Part shown: piece by piece, positions 21,132 to 33,466 of the stretch | Numbering within the stretch: the stretch's first letter is position 1 | How the letters are laid out: each line of letters opens with the position of its first letter | Origin: Ulota crispa | Lineage: Eukaryota > Streptophyta > Bryopsida > Orthotrichales > Orthotrichaceae | Length of the DNA: 64,000 nt | Assembly (NCBI GenBank): GCA_963920765.1 | Contig: OY987243.1 | Location: 36,517,060 to 36,581,059, forward strand | Reading direction: 5' to 3' | Translations under genes and position numbers: made by a program | Notes under the pieces: model-generated | The model's database searches: none | Told to the model about the DNA's origin: nothing | What the model saw: only the letters and a program-made list of their open reading frames with translations

Positions 21132-24100
21132 ATGGCCCCTACTACCCGGTCAGGCAAGCTCGCGATTGATGGACTGACTGTAAGTTCTCAAGAAGTGTCT
21201 TTCTCCAAGGCCATTGTTGCTGACACTCCAAGTCGCAAAGCTGAAAGTTTACAAGAAGAAAACAGTTCGACAATATACAATTGGAAGGTTGATGAAAAAC
21301 CAGCTGAAGCATTGCAGCTTATAGTTCAAGCTGGGGAAAAAAAAAAGAGAAAGGCATCTCAAGTTGATCGAGCAGTAGCAGCAGATATGGAAGATTTGTG
21401 TTCTTCGGTGAGCTCTCAGGGTGACCTCGCTTTTTCGCGAAGTGAGGGGATGGCGATTCGGATTAGCCTGCTTCACTGGTACGACAGGAACCATCGGGTC
21501 TTACCATGGCGCATAAATAGGCATTCTTGTGTGCAAAATCCACTGAGTGCTGATGAACCCGATGAACTCCATGAATGCCACAAAGAGCCAATTACTACTG
21601 AAGTGAAGAGGGAAGCGTCGCACTTTGGCGTCTCGAATGAGGATGCTGCGGTATACTCTATGTTCTGAATCTTCTGATGATGGTTTTGTCAGAGATCTCG
21701 TTTTGAAAGATGCCCACCACTTCTCTGAGAGATCTTCGGTGAGAGCCAGTAGAGAAAGAGAAGGCGCCGCTTCTGTTTGCCGAACCTTGGCGTCATTATG
21801 ATATAGTCGAACGAATTGTGAGGGTGTAGACATAATAAACTCAAGTTCTAGTGAATACCATAGAGTTCTGCTGCAAGTAGAAAGTAGCATCCTTATTGAT
21901 TGCTCATCTCAAAACGGAAAATGCCTCAAGAATCTTCAGATTTATTTGAAGTTAGTGGTTATTTGCTCGCTTTGTTTTGTGCACTTGTTGGAATTTCAAA
22001 GCGGGCACCCATACTCAGCACGGACGCTCAGCGATTGTGTCTTCTGTAATTTAGTCTGTTAAATAGTCAATTTTGGGGGTGGGGGAGGTTGCAGACTGAG
22101 ACTGAAGAGGAGAGGGCCTATGCGGTGTGGGTTTCGGAGATGATGCTTCAGCAAACAAGAGTAGCAACTGTCATCAGCTACTATCAGCGCTGGATGCATA
22201 CGTGGCCAACTGTGCGTGCTCTTGCTCGAGCCTCGCAAGAGGTGCGTGTTTCGTACTTAATGTAGATCATGTGCTGCGGGCAAGTGAATCACTTTGTATG
22301 GTGCCGAACGGAATGGTTCTGCTTGTTGCTGACCGCATCCTTCAGCCTATCTTTTGCGGTGCCTAGGTCGAGGAAGTGTCTAATCCAAGATGATACCGTG
22401 CTGCATTGCATTTCACGGTGAGTGTGAATAAGTAACAGCTTCCTTGGCCTGTTGGTAACATTCCAGGACGTCAATACAGTTTGGGCAGGCTTGGGATACT
22501 ACCGACGTGCAAGATTTCTTCTTGAGGTATACACACTTGAGGTTCACGTTTCCCCAGATCTTCAATCCACAAGCCCCATGATCACCTGTTTACTGGGTAA
22601 TGTTGTGATAATGGTGAATGATCATCTGATAATCATACACTTTTATCGCTTTTCTTCTGACGGACAGGGTGCTAAGTACATTGTGCAAGATTTGAGAGGA
22701 AAATTTCCTCGCTCTGTGGAAGAACTTCTGAAAGTGCCTGGTATTGGAAGCTACACAGCTGGAGCAGTTGCCTCCATAGCTTTCCAACAGGTTTGAAATC
22801 TGATGCCTTGTTGTGGCTCCTGGAGTTGGATCTTTCTTTTTATTTTGTCAAAGAATTTGATGGCATGTTAAATCGGTAGATTTCAAACAAGGCTTACCTT
22901 CGGACTTCTTCTTCAGCTATGATACCCTGCCTTTAAACCTGTGAAGTGATGGTGCAGGCAGTACCAGTGGTTGATGGCAATGTTATCCGGGTTCTCTGCA
23001 GACTACGAGCCATCACATTGAACCCAAAAGCGTCCACCACCGTGAAGCTTTTCTGGTTAGCCGATTTTCCGCATCTCATAGGGGCAGGACTTATTAAATT
23101 GTGGAGTGCGTTGGTACGGGTCCTGGCTTTGTTGCTCTTGCACTCAAAGGGTATCTGATACTTTTTGCATCCATTGCAGCATCCCTTGCATGTTCGAGCT
23201 GCGTGTGAAACTTGCAACTTGAAAACTCCTGTGGCAACATTGTTAGACCTCTTAGCTGGAGCTGCTTATTATCGGATATTGTTGATTGTGAAGGTGATTC
23301 TCTCGGTAGTTGCCATTGCAGGGCTTTAGCTTCACAATTAGTTGACCAAGGTCGACCAGGGGATCTCAATCAAGCTTTGATGGAGCTAGGCGCCACAGTC
23401 TGCACACCGACAAGCCCATCCTGTAATGCATGTCCTGTGGCCAGTCAATGTACCGCTTTGAAGTTAGTTCATCAGGATGAGAAGGAGGTGACGCCTGTAA
23501 CACATTATCCGACGAGAGTACCGAAATCTGCCCCTCGAGATGAGTACGTGGCAGTGTGCATTGTCGAGCGAGAGCCCCAAACGAAAATGGCAGCAGCAGC
23601 TTCATCGGTGCTTCTAGTGCGAAGGCCACTGACGGGCTTACTAGCTGGTTTGTGGGAGTTTCCATCTGCGCCGTTGGATAATCCGGATAGCTCAGAAAAG
23701 TGTAGATCGACAGCCATGGATGAATACCTGCATGAAACACTAGGAGTTGAACTCCGCACAGGAGGTTACTCTATACTGAAGCGGGAAGAATTTGGGACTT
23801 ACGTACACGTCTTTTCACATATTCGCCTTCATATGTTCATTCAGTGGGTGCTTGTAAGTGTAGGTAAGGCCTTGAGCTTTATTGGTTGCAAGTTCTGATC
23901 ACCATCTCGTCTGTCCGATGTGGAGATCCTTTTCCGAGAGAATAGTTCATCCCTGCCATCCAGGATTTGTATGTCACCTAATTTCTCGTCTCTTCTGTTA
24001 TATTTGCAGTAGAAGGAGAGGGCAGGAGCACTCGAAGAAGGCAAAATTCTGTTGTAACGAAATGGGTCGACTTAGACAGCATGAACAGTTTAGGGCTGAC

Positions 24101-24484
24101 ATCTGGCGTGAAGAAGGTGAGTCCTGTGTCTACTGCCCAGAGTCGGTGATGTAGTAGTGTAAAGATATTTTGCGGACAATGAAATCTGTAGTTCGGCTGG
24201 ACAAAGGCTTTGCTTTGCTGTGTGTCTCATTCGGTCTTGGACATTGCCCAGCAATTGATCTCCTCGCGCACGGTGGTGAATAATATTTCATGGTCCAGCT
24301 AAAATCAGAGGCTTTTAACGGCGTGTGCAAAAGGCACCCGCCCGCCCGCCCGCCCGCCTGCCAACCAACCTGCGTTTGACGCTTCCTTTCGTTTGCTGTC
24401 GTGTGGTAGGTCTTCAAGATGTTCTCGGCATTGCGAGAGAAGCAGCGGACCGCCTCCAAATCAACGAAGCGGAAACGGACCTAG
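21132..24484 (+). CDS. MUTYH: MutY/MUTYH adenine DNA glycosylase, eight coding exons
   Basis: Removes adenine mispaired with 8-oxoguanine in base-excision repair. Exons by GT/AG and homology: 21132-21650, 22095-22241, 22467-22526, 22668-22790, 22958-23055, 23322-23863, 24010-24116, 24410-24484; all phases fit and give 556 aa (570 if the in-frame ATG at 21090 is used; residue numbers below use that one). [13 protein letters not shown] opens the glycosylase domain. Exon 2 has the catalytic Glu (E202 in VSEMMLQQT). Exon 4 has the helix-hairpin-helix [11 protein letters not shown]. Exon 5 has the catalytic Asp (D303 in VDGNVIRV). Exon 6 has the 4Fe-4S cysteines C357, C364, C367 and C373, then the NUDIX-like 8-oxoG-reading domain ([11 protein letters not shown]). 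The Lys/Arg-rich C-terminus may act in nuclear import. The N-terminal 110 residues and about 35 residues after PWR are poorly conserved, so exon 1 limits are least sure. Confidence 0.9.
24337..24358 (+). repeat. CCCG microsatellite in the last MutY intron
   Basis: Five to six tandem CCCG units within the intron 24117-24409. Confidence 0.8.
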
Positions 24485-25572
24485 TCTGAAGATGTCTTGT
24501 GCGCCGTTTGAGAGGCATCCACTTATCTCTAGATCGTGGATGCGACGGTCAAGACGACTCGATTCGGATCTCCGCCTGACGGGAGTTGTGGATTCATTCG
24601 CAGCACATCCATCGGCAACACGAATAGTGTTGTTGAGCTGACGTGGTCTGCCCAAAGGAAGATCAGACAATGAACCCTGAGTTCTTACCACTGGTCTGGA
24701 GATGCCTGCGAACTTGAAGCTCTCTCAGCTGGCGTGCAATTCCTCTGGGTTTAGAAATACTTTGCCCCATGTCAGATTCTGTAGCCTATGGGGTGCAATC
24801 TCTTATTTTATTCAAAGTGATGTCAATGTCTTCTCCTGACGTAGTCTTCGCTGTGGGTGGAGCCGGTAGTATTTGCATGTTTTGGTGCAACGGACGGAAG
24901 CATGCATGCATTGATACTGAGGGTGGTGAGCCAAGTCCTATTTTAATCCCTCTGCATGTGCTTGCAGGATAATGGTCGACGTCTGAGTTATTTCCTTTTT
25001 TTGGGTCTGGAAAACTATCTTGTATACAGTACTATGATGTGACAAGCAAAATAAGTAAAACAATAACAATATATTGAACTTTTGACTTTGAAGCTCCATA
25101 TCTTTTGACACACTTTATCAATTCACATGAAACTACAAGTGTTGTGTAAATAATAATCTTTCTCATTGAATCACATAGTCTTGCTAACAAATAATGCATA
25201 TTGACAAGACATAAAGGTTTTTGTAATGTTGCTATATTCTTGTTGTTTTGCCTTAATTATTGAATTTTTCTATGTCTATGTAAACAAAAGAATACAAGGT
25301 TTTGTCACATCCGCTTTAGGAGAGAAGAGGTTTTTTTTTTATTCAATTAGTGGAGCGATTGCAAAAAGAATTGAGAAAATAAAAAATAAAATCATTATTT
25401 TCATTGATAAAAGAATTTCAAATAATGTTTTTACAAAGAATGTAATGTTATTAGTGCCATGATAATGGAAAGAGGTCAATATGATACTTGTTTAATCATT
25501 CAAAAGTCAAAAAATAGGCCGCTAACAAAACTATCCAAAGTAATTTATTGAGTAATGAACTATTTTATTATT
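24485..25572. other. MutY 3' region and AT-rich gap
   Basis: The first few hundred bases are GC-richer and probably include the MutY 3' untranslated region. From about 25020 the DNA becomes AT-rich with no gene seen. Confidence 0.4.
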
Positions 25573-25873
25573 GGGAAAATTTCATGGGTACCCTTCAAGT
25601 TTTCCATATTTTCATTGAGACCCTTTTTCAGAATTTTCACAAATACCCTTGGACCAAATTTTTTAGGCATTTGTTCTCTTGTGCGTGTCACTTCTCTTCT
25701 TCCTTTTGTGCATGCATAATAAATAAGTAGTGGACGCGCAAAAGGAGAAGAAGTGACATACACAACAAAACAAAAGCTTGAGAGTTTGGTTCAAGGATAT
25801 TTGTGAAATTTCTGAAAAGTAGGGGTATCTATGAATATACGGCAAATTTCAAGGGTATTCATGAAATTTTCCC
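25573..25873. mobile_element. Mutator-like foldback MITE, 301 bp
   Basis: Long imperfect inverted ends: GGGAAAATTTCATGGGTACCC at the left, matched by an inverted GGGAAAATTTCATGAATACCC at the right. It is flanked by identical 9-bp copies of TTTATTATT (25564-25572 and 25874-25882). A 9-bp duplication with G-starting ends fits the Mutator superfamily. Non-coding. Confidence 0.85.
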
Positions 25874-25882
25874 TTTATTATT

Positions 25883-26473
25883 TTAAGAGTTTAAAATAGT
25901 ACAACGGTGGTTTGCTAGTTTTGTAGTAGTGAGATTGCTTTCCATTTAATTAATATAAAACATGAGTGGTTTGGTATGGTGATTTGAAAAAAGATAGCTC
26001 AAGAAAGATTTCAAAACCGCCATAAAAATGCTAAATTATGAATTTCTGAAGAGCTAAGGTAGCAACACCCATTGTTGTCACGTCTCCATGGGCATCACCT
26101 AACATTGCCAAGCACTAACAAATATGAAATCAAATGGTTATGAGTGACAAAGTGATGGTTATAAGTGATGAAGTAATGGTTATGAGTAACAAAGTGGTGG
26201 ATTTGGGTTACTAAAATGATAATTTTGAGTGCCTCATCTCACTATTTAGGAATCATTAAGCATTGTTTTTAGCATTTCCTACTCACAACTACACAATTTT
26301 AGTGATTTTGGACTTTGAAAATCTTTGTGAACAAACGCTAGGAAATGGAACTTTGAAATTGATGCCAATATTTTTGATTTCCTCTTCCTAACTTGACAAT
26401 AATGTTTTCAAAGTTCATCAATTAATTTTCCTACTCCAAAATCCTTAGTTTGATGCTTATGGGTGTACATACC
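25883..26473. other. AT-rich gap with a lone repeat end
   Basis: No gene. At 26055-26070, TA followed by AGGTAGCAACACCC matches the left end of the element at 33852, but no right end is found nearby. GGTTATGAGTGAC-type units recur loosely at 26135-26200. Confidence 0.45.
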
Positions 26474-26477
26474 TTAA

Positions 26478-27682
26478 CCCCTAAAAGCCCAAGCCCTTTT
26501 CTTTGTGAAAGTCATTGAAAATTGCCACTTTGGGGGGAATGAGTAGAAAAGTAGGAAACAAAATTTGTTTTGCAAATCCAACTGTAGGATCTTGCCTTAT
26601 ACTAGAATAGGTACTTGTGAGAAAAAAATCAAGTCATTTTAGATGGAGAGGGAGATATTTACATTTGAAGTGAAAAAAAAGGTTTTCTTCTATGTTGTCC
26701 AAAAAATTCAGAAGCCTTTGACCACTCTCACATGAAAAAAATTGCTCTACACAAAGTTGAGATTTATTTTTTCCATGTAGAAGACCAAGTTAGGTATGTG
26801 TGGGAGAATTTTCAAATCAATTGGAACTAAGGTAGTGTGCTTGTAAACCGTTCATCTAAGTGCTGAAACTGAATTTTGGAGAGGTGAAACTTTTTGAAAT
26901 AATTTTCAGTAAATTTTCCTTGAAAGACAAGGAATTAGCATCTATCCCAAGTGTTTTCATATTTTATGGAGCTTTGTGGAATTAGTTATGAAATTTTGAA
27001 GTGGAAAGGTCATAGGTGCTCTAAAACCACCCACCTCTCAAATGTTCGTCCCATATACATTGTTGAAAGGCTATGAATAAGACATGTAAAAGTAGGGTAC
27101 ATTTGGGGAGGTGAATGGGATTAGAGCATGAGTGGAATATGAGCAGACTACCTTATACAACATATGGAAAAAAATAGTAAGTAAAAAAGAAGTAGAGCAC
27201 TCAAATCACTAAATTGTTAAGAAATTAATTATTAAAATGAAAACTGCAAATCCCTAATGTTGTAATAAACAATCTACTTCTTGAGGTGTAGTTTTTTTCC
27301 AAAATATTGAAATTTATGGAAAATAAAGGACTTCAAAGTTTATTTTAGAGTAGAGAATCTACAATTGCCCACAAACTAAAACATCTCATAACTTTCATCT
27401 CATTGATTGAAGATGAATGATTCAAAGCTTCCACATATGAAAATATCCAAAGAACCAATTTCAGATTTTTATTAAAAAAAAAAAACAATTTTATAGAAGT
27501 TTTTGGGCTACCCAAATTGTCCTTCCTCCCTTGGATTGCAAAAATTCTTGCATAACTTCTTTATCAAATGTCAAAAAAAATAAATTAGAAGCCTACATAG
27601 GTCTTGCAACTCCCCACTAGTTTAGCTATAGGTACATGCCCGAAATCCATTTGTCCCTTGGGGGACAATTGGGCCTTTAGGG
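26478..27682. mobile_element. 1.2-kb non-autonomous element bounded by TTAA, piggyBac-like ends
   Basis: Begins CCCCTAAAAGCCC after TTAA (26474-26477) and ends GGGCCTTTAGGG before TTAA (27683-27686); the ends are inverted repeats. Its interior is shared with 31213-32402 (for example TTGCTCTACACAAAGTTGAG and TAGGTATGTGTGGGAGAAT). There is no long frame. TTAA duplication with CCC...GGG ends is the hallmark of piggyBac elements, but assignment by ends alone is tentative. Confidence 0.65.
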
Positions 27683-27686
27683 TTAA

Positions 27687-29182
27687 GGCTTAAATTTTTC
27701 AGAAGAAGCCAGGAAATCGTACACTGAGGAGGCAGAGATTGCCACAGTGGCTGGCCTGGAAATAACGAAGGAGCGGGTCCATCTACCCCGCGAAAATGAG
27801 AAATAAAACCCTGCACATAACATGACCCAATCTAGTTTACTAGTATCATTGTACAAAGTTGCGGCGTCAATGTTGCCGACAAAAAGTAAACTACGGTCAT
27901 CACCATTTCAGTAGTACAGCAAGACTGAACCATGATTCTTGCGGCAAATGGACTATTGAACACTTCGCTTTCCCGACTTTGTAAACAAACTTCTGGTACT
28001 TCTAGACTTAACGTGCATTTACTAAATTTTTAATATTCGATCGAAAAGTCTAAAACGTTACCGCGCATAAACATCGAATTAACACGGCAAATGATTATAA
28101 GATTGGAAAACATGTATTTTAAAACATAATAAAACAGGAATTTGGAGTTGTCAACAATGATTAACCAATTTGCCACTATCTTTACATGTCAGAAAAATGC
28201 TTTAGACAACTCTGCGTAACATCAACTTTGTTCACAGACCTGCACTCTCCTACCTGCAAAGAACCACAAACCTTCTTGTCTATAAATTGTATTATTAACA
28301 TCTAAACTTCTAAGAACAATGAGGTAACCTGAGAAGGCTGTCTTCGGATAAAAAACCCAGCCAAAAAACTAAGAAAGCTGTCAAAGTTAATAGAAGTAGT
28401 ACACATTATAGTTTCATTATTCCAGCATTAGCCTGCAACACGAGTGCCAGGATTTCTTTATTTGGAGTAAGACAGTTGCAGATGGCGCAGCTGACCAGAA
28501 CAAACGGATGGAGGATAAAGTTTCCTGTAACTCTGAACAGATGATCCCGTACACTGATCTTTGACGGAAAAATAAAAACTTCGGGATGATCTTTAGAAGG
28601 ACCTCCACGAGAGTTCAACAAACACTGATACGATCAAACACACGGTCCTGAAACCGATATCTGCACCATATGTGCCGTCACAAACCCTACCAGAAAGGAG
28701 GCATCTCTCACGTGACTATCAACGGAATCAACTCATTAAATAGATAAAATAACAAAGCAAACTGAAATGAGAAAGGTGATCTTTACGGATCGATCATACA
28801 CCAGCCTATGAAGTCACACATCGTTTGGATCTGCTAAGCTGAGAAAGCTTTTCTGACAAACAATGCCAAGTCAGACAAACCAGATTGTTGTTCACCACTC
28901 TCAGAAGTGGCCTATTCACTAAAAGTAGCACTACGAGGACGTTGGACGTCAAGCACTTGATAAAACGAAACAATGCAACGAACTTAAATGTCCCAGAGCT
29001 AAGTCGACTCCAACTTGTGTCAGTGATGCTTAGCCTGCACGCCAAGGAAACCAGAAGGTGCCATCTACGTTAAGAATATTGCCGTGCAATCGGAAATCCA
29101 TTCCAAGAAATCAGACTAAAAAACATTCTCTCAACTAAAATGACCAGGTGCCCAAGCCCGTTCAAAACAAGTATTTATCACC
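27687..29182. other. Gap, probably including the 3' part of the NDUFB2-like gene
   Basis: No coding feature is supported. Composition becomes less AT-rich from about 28200 towards the NDUFB2-like gene, so untranslated exons of that gene may lie here. The frames at 28806-29045 and 28406-28621 (- strand) show no recognisable domain. Confidence 0.35.
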
Positions 29183-30068
29183 CTACAGGAAGAATGCAGA
29201 AAAAGATAAGCTCACTTCTTCATGTCCGTTTCCGTGATCGTTGTGCGTATCATGTCCATGACCCTCCCAAGGATGACGCCATCCCTGATGATTACAAAGT
29301 CGTAAGTCTTCCATTAGCCTTAACGTAATGTAATGTCCAGCGAATGCGCACAGCATAAAGATCACACACGGCAAGGCATTTCGTGAGATGAAGCTCATTG
29401 AGAAGAGAAGACGAGCTCGAAGATATTGAAATAGGAAATAGATCACAAACCATTAACACTGCACCGTCTTGCTTTGCTCTGTACAGAACCCAAAACCTGT
29501 CCCATCAACTCATCTCCAATTAGCAAGAAACCTCACAAATAATCTACACGAAAAAAACACGAGATAACGACAGGTCGTCGTACCCGATGATAAAACAAGG
29601 TGAGCCCGTCACAACCTAAAACCATCTGAAAACGAATTACAGCCCCAACACCAAATCCCCCACATGCACGACTGGTGCAACTAGCCAATAAAATCCAGCA
29701 GTACCACTAAGCTGCGAAATCACTCGTAATTCCTCGAGAGATCTAAACGCACAAGAAAAGGTTCCGCAAAACGCCAATTTAATTGTGACCCCACAAAACG
29801 GGAAGAGCAAAAGATGAGATAGCACGCAAAGAGCAAGAGTCCGACCGAAGAGATAGTCCAGATTGCAGCAAATAGACCCGCTCGCAAACCACAAGTAAGA
29901 ACGACAAAAGAGAAAAGGAAGATCACAGGCAGCGGCAAGGAAGACGACAGGAACATACCACATGACGGCGCACATGCCCTGGCCGACGCGCGAATGCCAG
30001 CCTCGGGTGGCATGCAAAGAAAGGCCACCATGAGTGATGTTGTGCGCGCCGTGTCCTGCACCCGCCAT
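29183..30068 (-). CDS. NDUFB2-like subunit of mitochondrial complex I, three coding exons, 85 aa
   Basis: An accessory subunit (B2/AGGG type) of the membrane arm of NADH:ubiquinone oxidoreductase. The exons on the - strand are 30068-29959, 29496-29451 (46 nt) and 29284-29183. GT/AG borders and phases agree (W37 is split between exons 1 and 2). The protein opens MAGAGHGAHNITHGG, then has GWHSRVGQGMCAVMWFWVLY (residues 23-42), RAKQDGAVLMGWRHPWEGH, and a His/Asp-rich tail. This is the order in the plant family: Gly/His N-terminus, a single membrane segment at CAVMWFWVLY, then the GWRHPW motif. The last ten residues (VSLSFSAFFL) are not typical. GAAGAAGTGAGC there contains a possible splice donor, so the true end may differ. 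The first ATG has the strong context GCCATGGCG. Confidence 0.85.
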
Positions 30069-31208
30069 GGCCACCAAACCTCCGAAGCGAAGCAAACCCC
30101 AACGTGAAGTAGCCGACGGACGACAGATGCAACAGAAGTAAACCTGCCCTTGCAATAACTTTAGACAAGAGCAGTACCCCCAGCCCCAAGACTTCCACCC
30201 ACACGTGGATCAGGCTTCAGTCATCCAGCTCATCCGCTAACTTACATAGCACATCGACTCTACCGGTATGAAAGAGCACGTTTCCATGGGGTCCTATCGA
30301 AGGAGCCTGGACCCAGGGGCAGTTTCCATTGCCGTGGGAGGTGGTGAGGCTCCCCTACGATCGGGCATCTAACTCAGGGTTTATTTTGGTTTTTCTCATG
30401 TAACCGCACCCATTCCCGATCCTTTAACTACTGAGCGCCCCAGAGTTATTTTAGGATTTAGGAGAAAATGAGGAGTTTATTGGCCACCACAGCCTGGAAA
30501 ATTACAATCCAAAAAAGTAATCGTAGGATTTGAAAAAGGATTACCCTCTTTGCTGATGAAGACCAAGCATGATTGTTTTCATCGTACAATTTAGAGAAAA
30601 AATGAGATAAAGTTGTGAGCCCCAACGATAGAATCCTGTCACTGGGGCGCTTAAGGGTTAATAGCCTGTCCCCAATTCTGACCTTATGTACCCCAAGAGT
30701 ACATTTCAAAATTAAGATGTACACTCCAAGTACATTAAGGGTTGGTATTGGAGACAGGTTAGGAATGGGTACATCTACCTTAAGCTTAGACAAACTTGCA
30801 CCCTAGAATGCACACAAGTAAGGAAAAGTTGACTAAAATTGGAATGAATGAATGAATGGTTTTCACATGTTCATCCAATAAGGTTGCTAATATAACCTAT
30901 TTTCATCCAAAATCTGACAAACATGGTATTTGAATTTGGAGGAATGTGGCAATTTCATCCACTTTTTCTCACAAATTTCTTAGTGTATTGGTCGTCATAG
31001 GCAATTTGAGGTAAAAATTAGGCAAAAATTTGCCAGAAAAAAGAACCCCAATCCAACTTCAAGGTTGTGCATTTTGGCTTTGTAGGGTCAAAGGGCCTAA
31101 GTTGCAATTTGAAAAGGGCAAGTGAACCAATGTATTGAGTGTTCCTATTCATCTTTTTTATTTTGAACAAATGTAAAATTTGGTTTTGTTTATAACATTA
31201 AATTACTA
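30069..31208. other. Upstream region of the NDUFB2-like gene, then AT-rich gap
   Basis: 30069-30450 is GC-richer and probably holds the 5' untranslated part and promoter of the gene on the - strand. At 30662-30766 an imperfect foldback is visible (AGCCTGTCCCCAAT paired with ATTGGAGACAGG). Nothing else is recognised. Confidence 0.4.
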
Positions 31209-31212
31209 TTAA

Positions 31213-32402
31213 CCCCTAAAGAACAGTGCCCCTTTTTTTTGGTAAAAGTCACTAAAAATTATCACTTTTAGGGGAATGAGTAGAAAGGTAGGAAAAAATG
31301 TTTTTTTTAGGAAATCCAATTGTAGCATCTTGCCCTAAACTACAACAGGTACTTGTGGGAATAAATGACCTCATTTTAGATGAAGAAGAGTGAGACATTG
31401 ACATCTAAAGTGAAGTAAAGAGTTTTTTCTTCACCTGCCCAAATTTTTTTGAAGCCTTTGACCACTTTGATAGCAAAAAAATTGCTCTACACAAAGTTGA
31501 GGTTTCATTGCTTCATATAAAAAAACCAAATTAGGTATGTGTGGGAGAATTTTAAATCAATTTGAAGTGTACAATATACTTCAAAAAATCCTTGAATGTT
31601 GGAAGGTCATGAAATTTGCAAATACACTGCAAAATAGGAGGCTTTATGAAAAATTCAGAAATAAAAATAAAAGTACCTTCATGTGTTACCACATGCAAAA
31701 ATAAATAAAAATAAAGTAAATGTACACAATGTACTTAAATAAATAAAAGCTTAATTTTTTACAAAAAGCAGTTAGAATGGAGGGCTGAAAATTCCACAAA
31801 CTGGGCCCATTTCCTCCACCCTTTGTCCCTTTAAGCTCTAAATCCTTGATCTTTGGACCCTTGTGGTGCTACGTATGGCCATGGCTTTAGGCCCTTGATT
31901 TCTTGGCCCTCAAATTTGCCACATCTGGCCATGGATGGTCCCAGCCTTCTCGAGACTATGAGTTTGTTACCTGCCTTTTTCAAGTAGGTTTACTTTGAGC
32001 TGACATGTGCTCCAACCTTTCATAGATTAATTTTGATAGATTTTTGGACCCTCTTGTCAGCTCCAATGGAAATCGCCAAGCTAGGTTTTGACACCCTTCC
32101 CCTGCCCATTGATGCCCACCCAGTTGCTAATATAGGCCTTTTACAAGCTGCCCCCCTCAAAGTCAACATACACAACATACAAAGACAAGCTGCTGCCCAT
32201 GCTGCCCCTCTCTTCCACTTTTAGAAATGCTTGCATATCTTCTTGGTTGGATGTTAAGATGATGTAAAATTAGATGTTCATGTAGGTCTTTGAATTCTCC
32301 ACCTTCAATAAAAATTTCAAAAAATCATACAAACTAGATAATTTGTAGATACATGCTCAAAGGACCACCTATTCCTCAAAGAGACAATTGGTCCTTTAGG
32401 GG
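31213..32402. mobile_element. Second TTAA-bounded element, piggyBac-like ends, 1.2 kb
   Basis: Starts CCCCTAAAGAACAG after TTAA (31209-31212) and ends GGTCCTTTAGGGG before TTAA (32403-32406). It is collinear with the copy at 26478, with similar length and shared interior blocks. No transposase frame is present. The two copies have diverged considerably. Confidence 0.65.
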
Positions 32403-32406
32403 TTAA

Positions 32407-33466
32407 AGAAATAAGTATGAAAGTTTAAAACATTTATTTTTTGTAAAGAATATTGATTTATCAAATACAACCATTTTTCTTATTACTTCATTACCTTTTC
32501 AAGAAAATTGATTTGACATTCAATGTTATCATAAAAACATACATTTTATTAAAATAGAATATGTTTTATGATTGGTTTTTTTTAATTCAAATTTTACCAA
32601 AAAGAAGTTTTAGTTTTTTCCTTAATTTTAAATTCTTTTACATTTTCAACTTCTAAAAATCCTTGATGTTTACAAGCTCAAATGGCTCAAAACCAAACTC
32701 TCAATAAAATGATTAGTGGATCAAATTTTAGAAACTTTTTCTACATTTTAATTGTAAGATATTTTTTGTCACTTACTTATGTACATCCTTTCAAAATTTC
32801 AAACCTTATAAGGACATACTTCATTAGGCCATACCACTCAAAGGGAGATCCAGAACTTTTATTGAAGCTTAAGGTGTCAAAATTTTTTTGGTCATCCAAA
32901 ATGATGTCTTCCATTTTGTGAGTTTGTTGTGCAACATAAATTTCTTGTGGAGCATGAAGTTGGCTATATGCCTCACAAACTTCATGATCACTCAATGCTT
33001 AAAAGACAATGGAAATAATTTGGAAGCAGAAACTGCTTTGTTGAAACTATCACTGCGCCAAGGAAATTTCACTAAAGAGATTCTTATAGTTACAAATCTC
33101 AATTACAAATTCCATACAACAAAAATTTAAAATTTCATGTGGAGTGCTTGGCAAAGTAATTTTTTCCTAAAAATAAAATGTAGAATAGAAATTATCACAT
33201 AATCAAAGAGAGTCAACTACAAATTTTACCCATTGATTGAGCCCTTGTAAAGTGTTTTTTAACAATTTGTAGGCAACACGCTCCCTTAATTTCTTTGTTT
33301 TTGATTTTTTTTTAAAGATACTTGTGTTGACATCTAAATCACATATGACACCATATCTCACTCAAAAACCATTCAATTCAAATTTGTTTGGAAAGAGGCA
33401 AGCTTTTTAGTATGAACATCTACACCCTTGTTTTCACAATCTTATCTCAAGTATTTATACATGAAA
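32407..33466. other. AT-rich gap
   Basis: No gene or clear element ends. Confidence 0.45.

Noticed and set aside
21651..22094. Reading MutY exon 1 on to the stop near 21668
   Set aside because: A good donor at 21651 and an acceptor at 22094 join in phase to the conserved [15 protein letters not shown] helix.
23854..24009. Earlier GTAAGT donor at 23854 in MutY exon 6
   Set aside because: It would put an in-frame TAG at the start of the next exon. The GTAAGG donor at 23864 restores the conserved reading.
29637..30155. 172-codon continuous - strand frame as the protein
   Set aside because: After CAVMW it reads through intron sequence; the GT/AG model joins known complex I subunit motifs instead.
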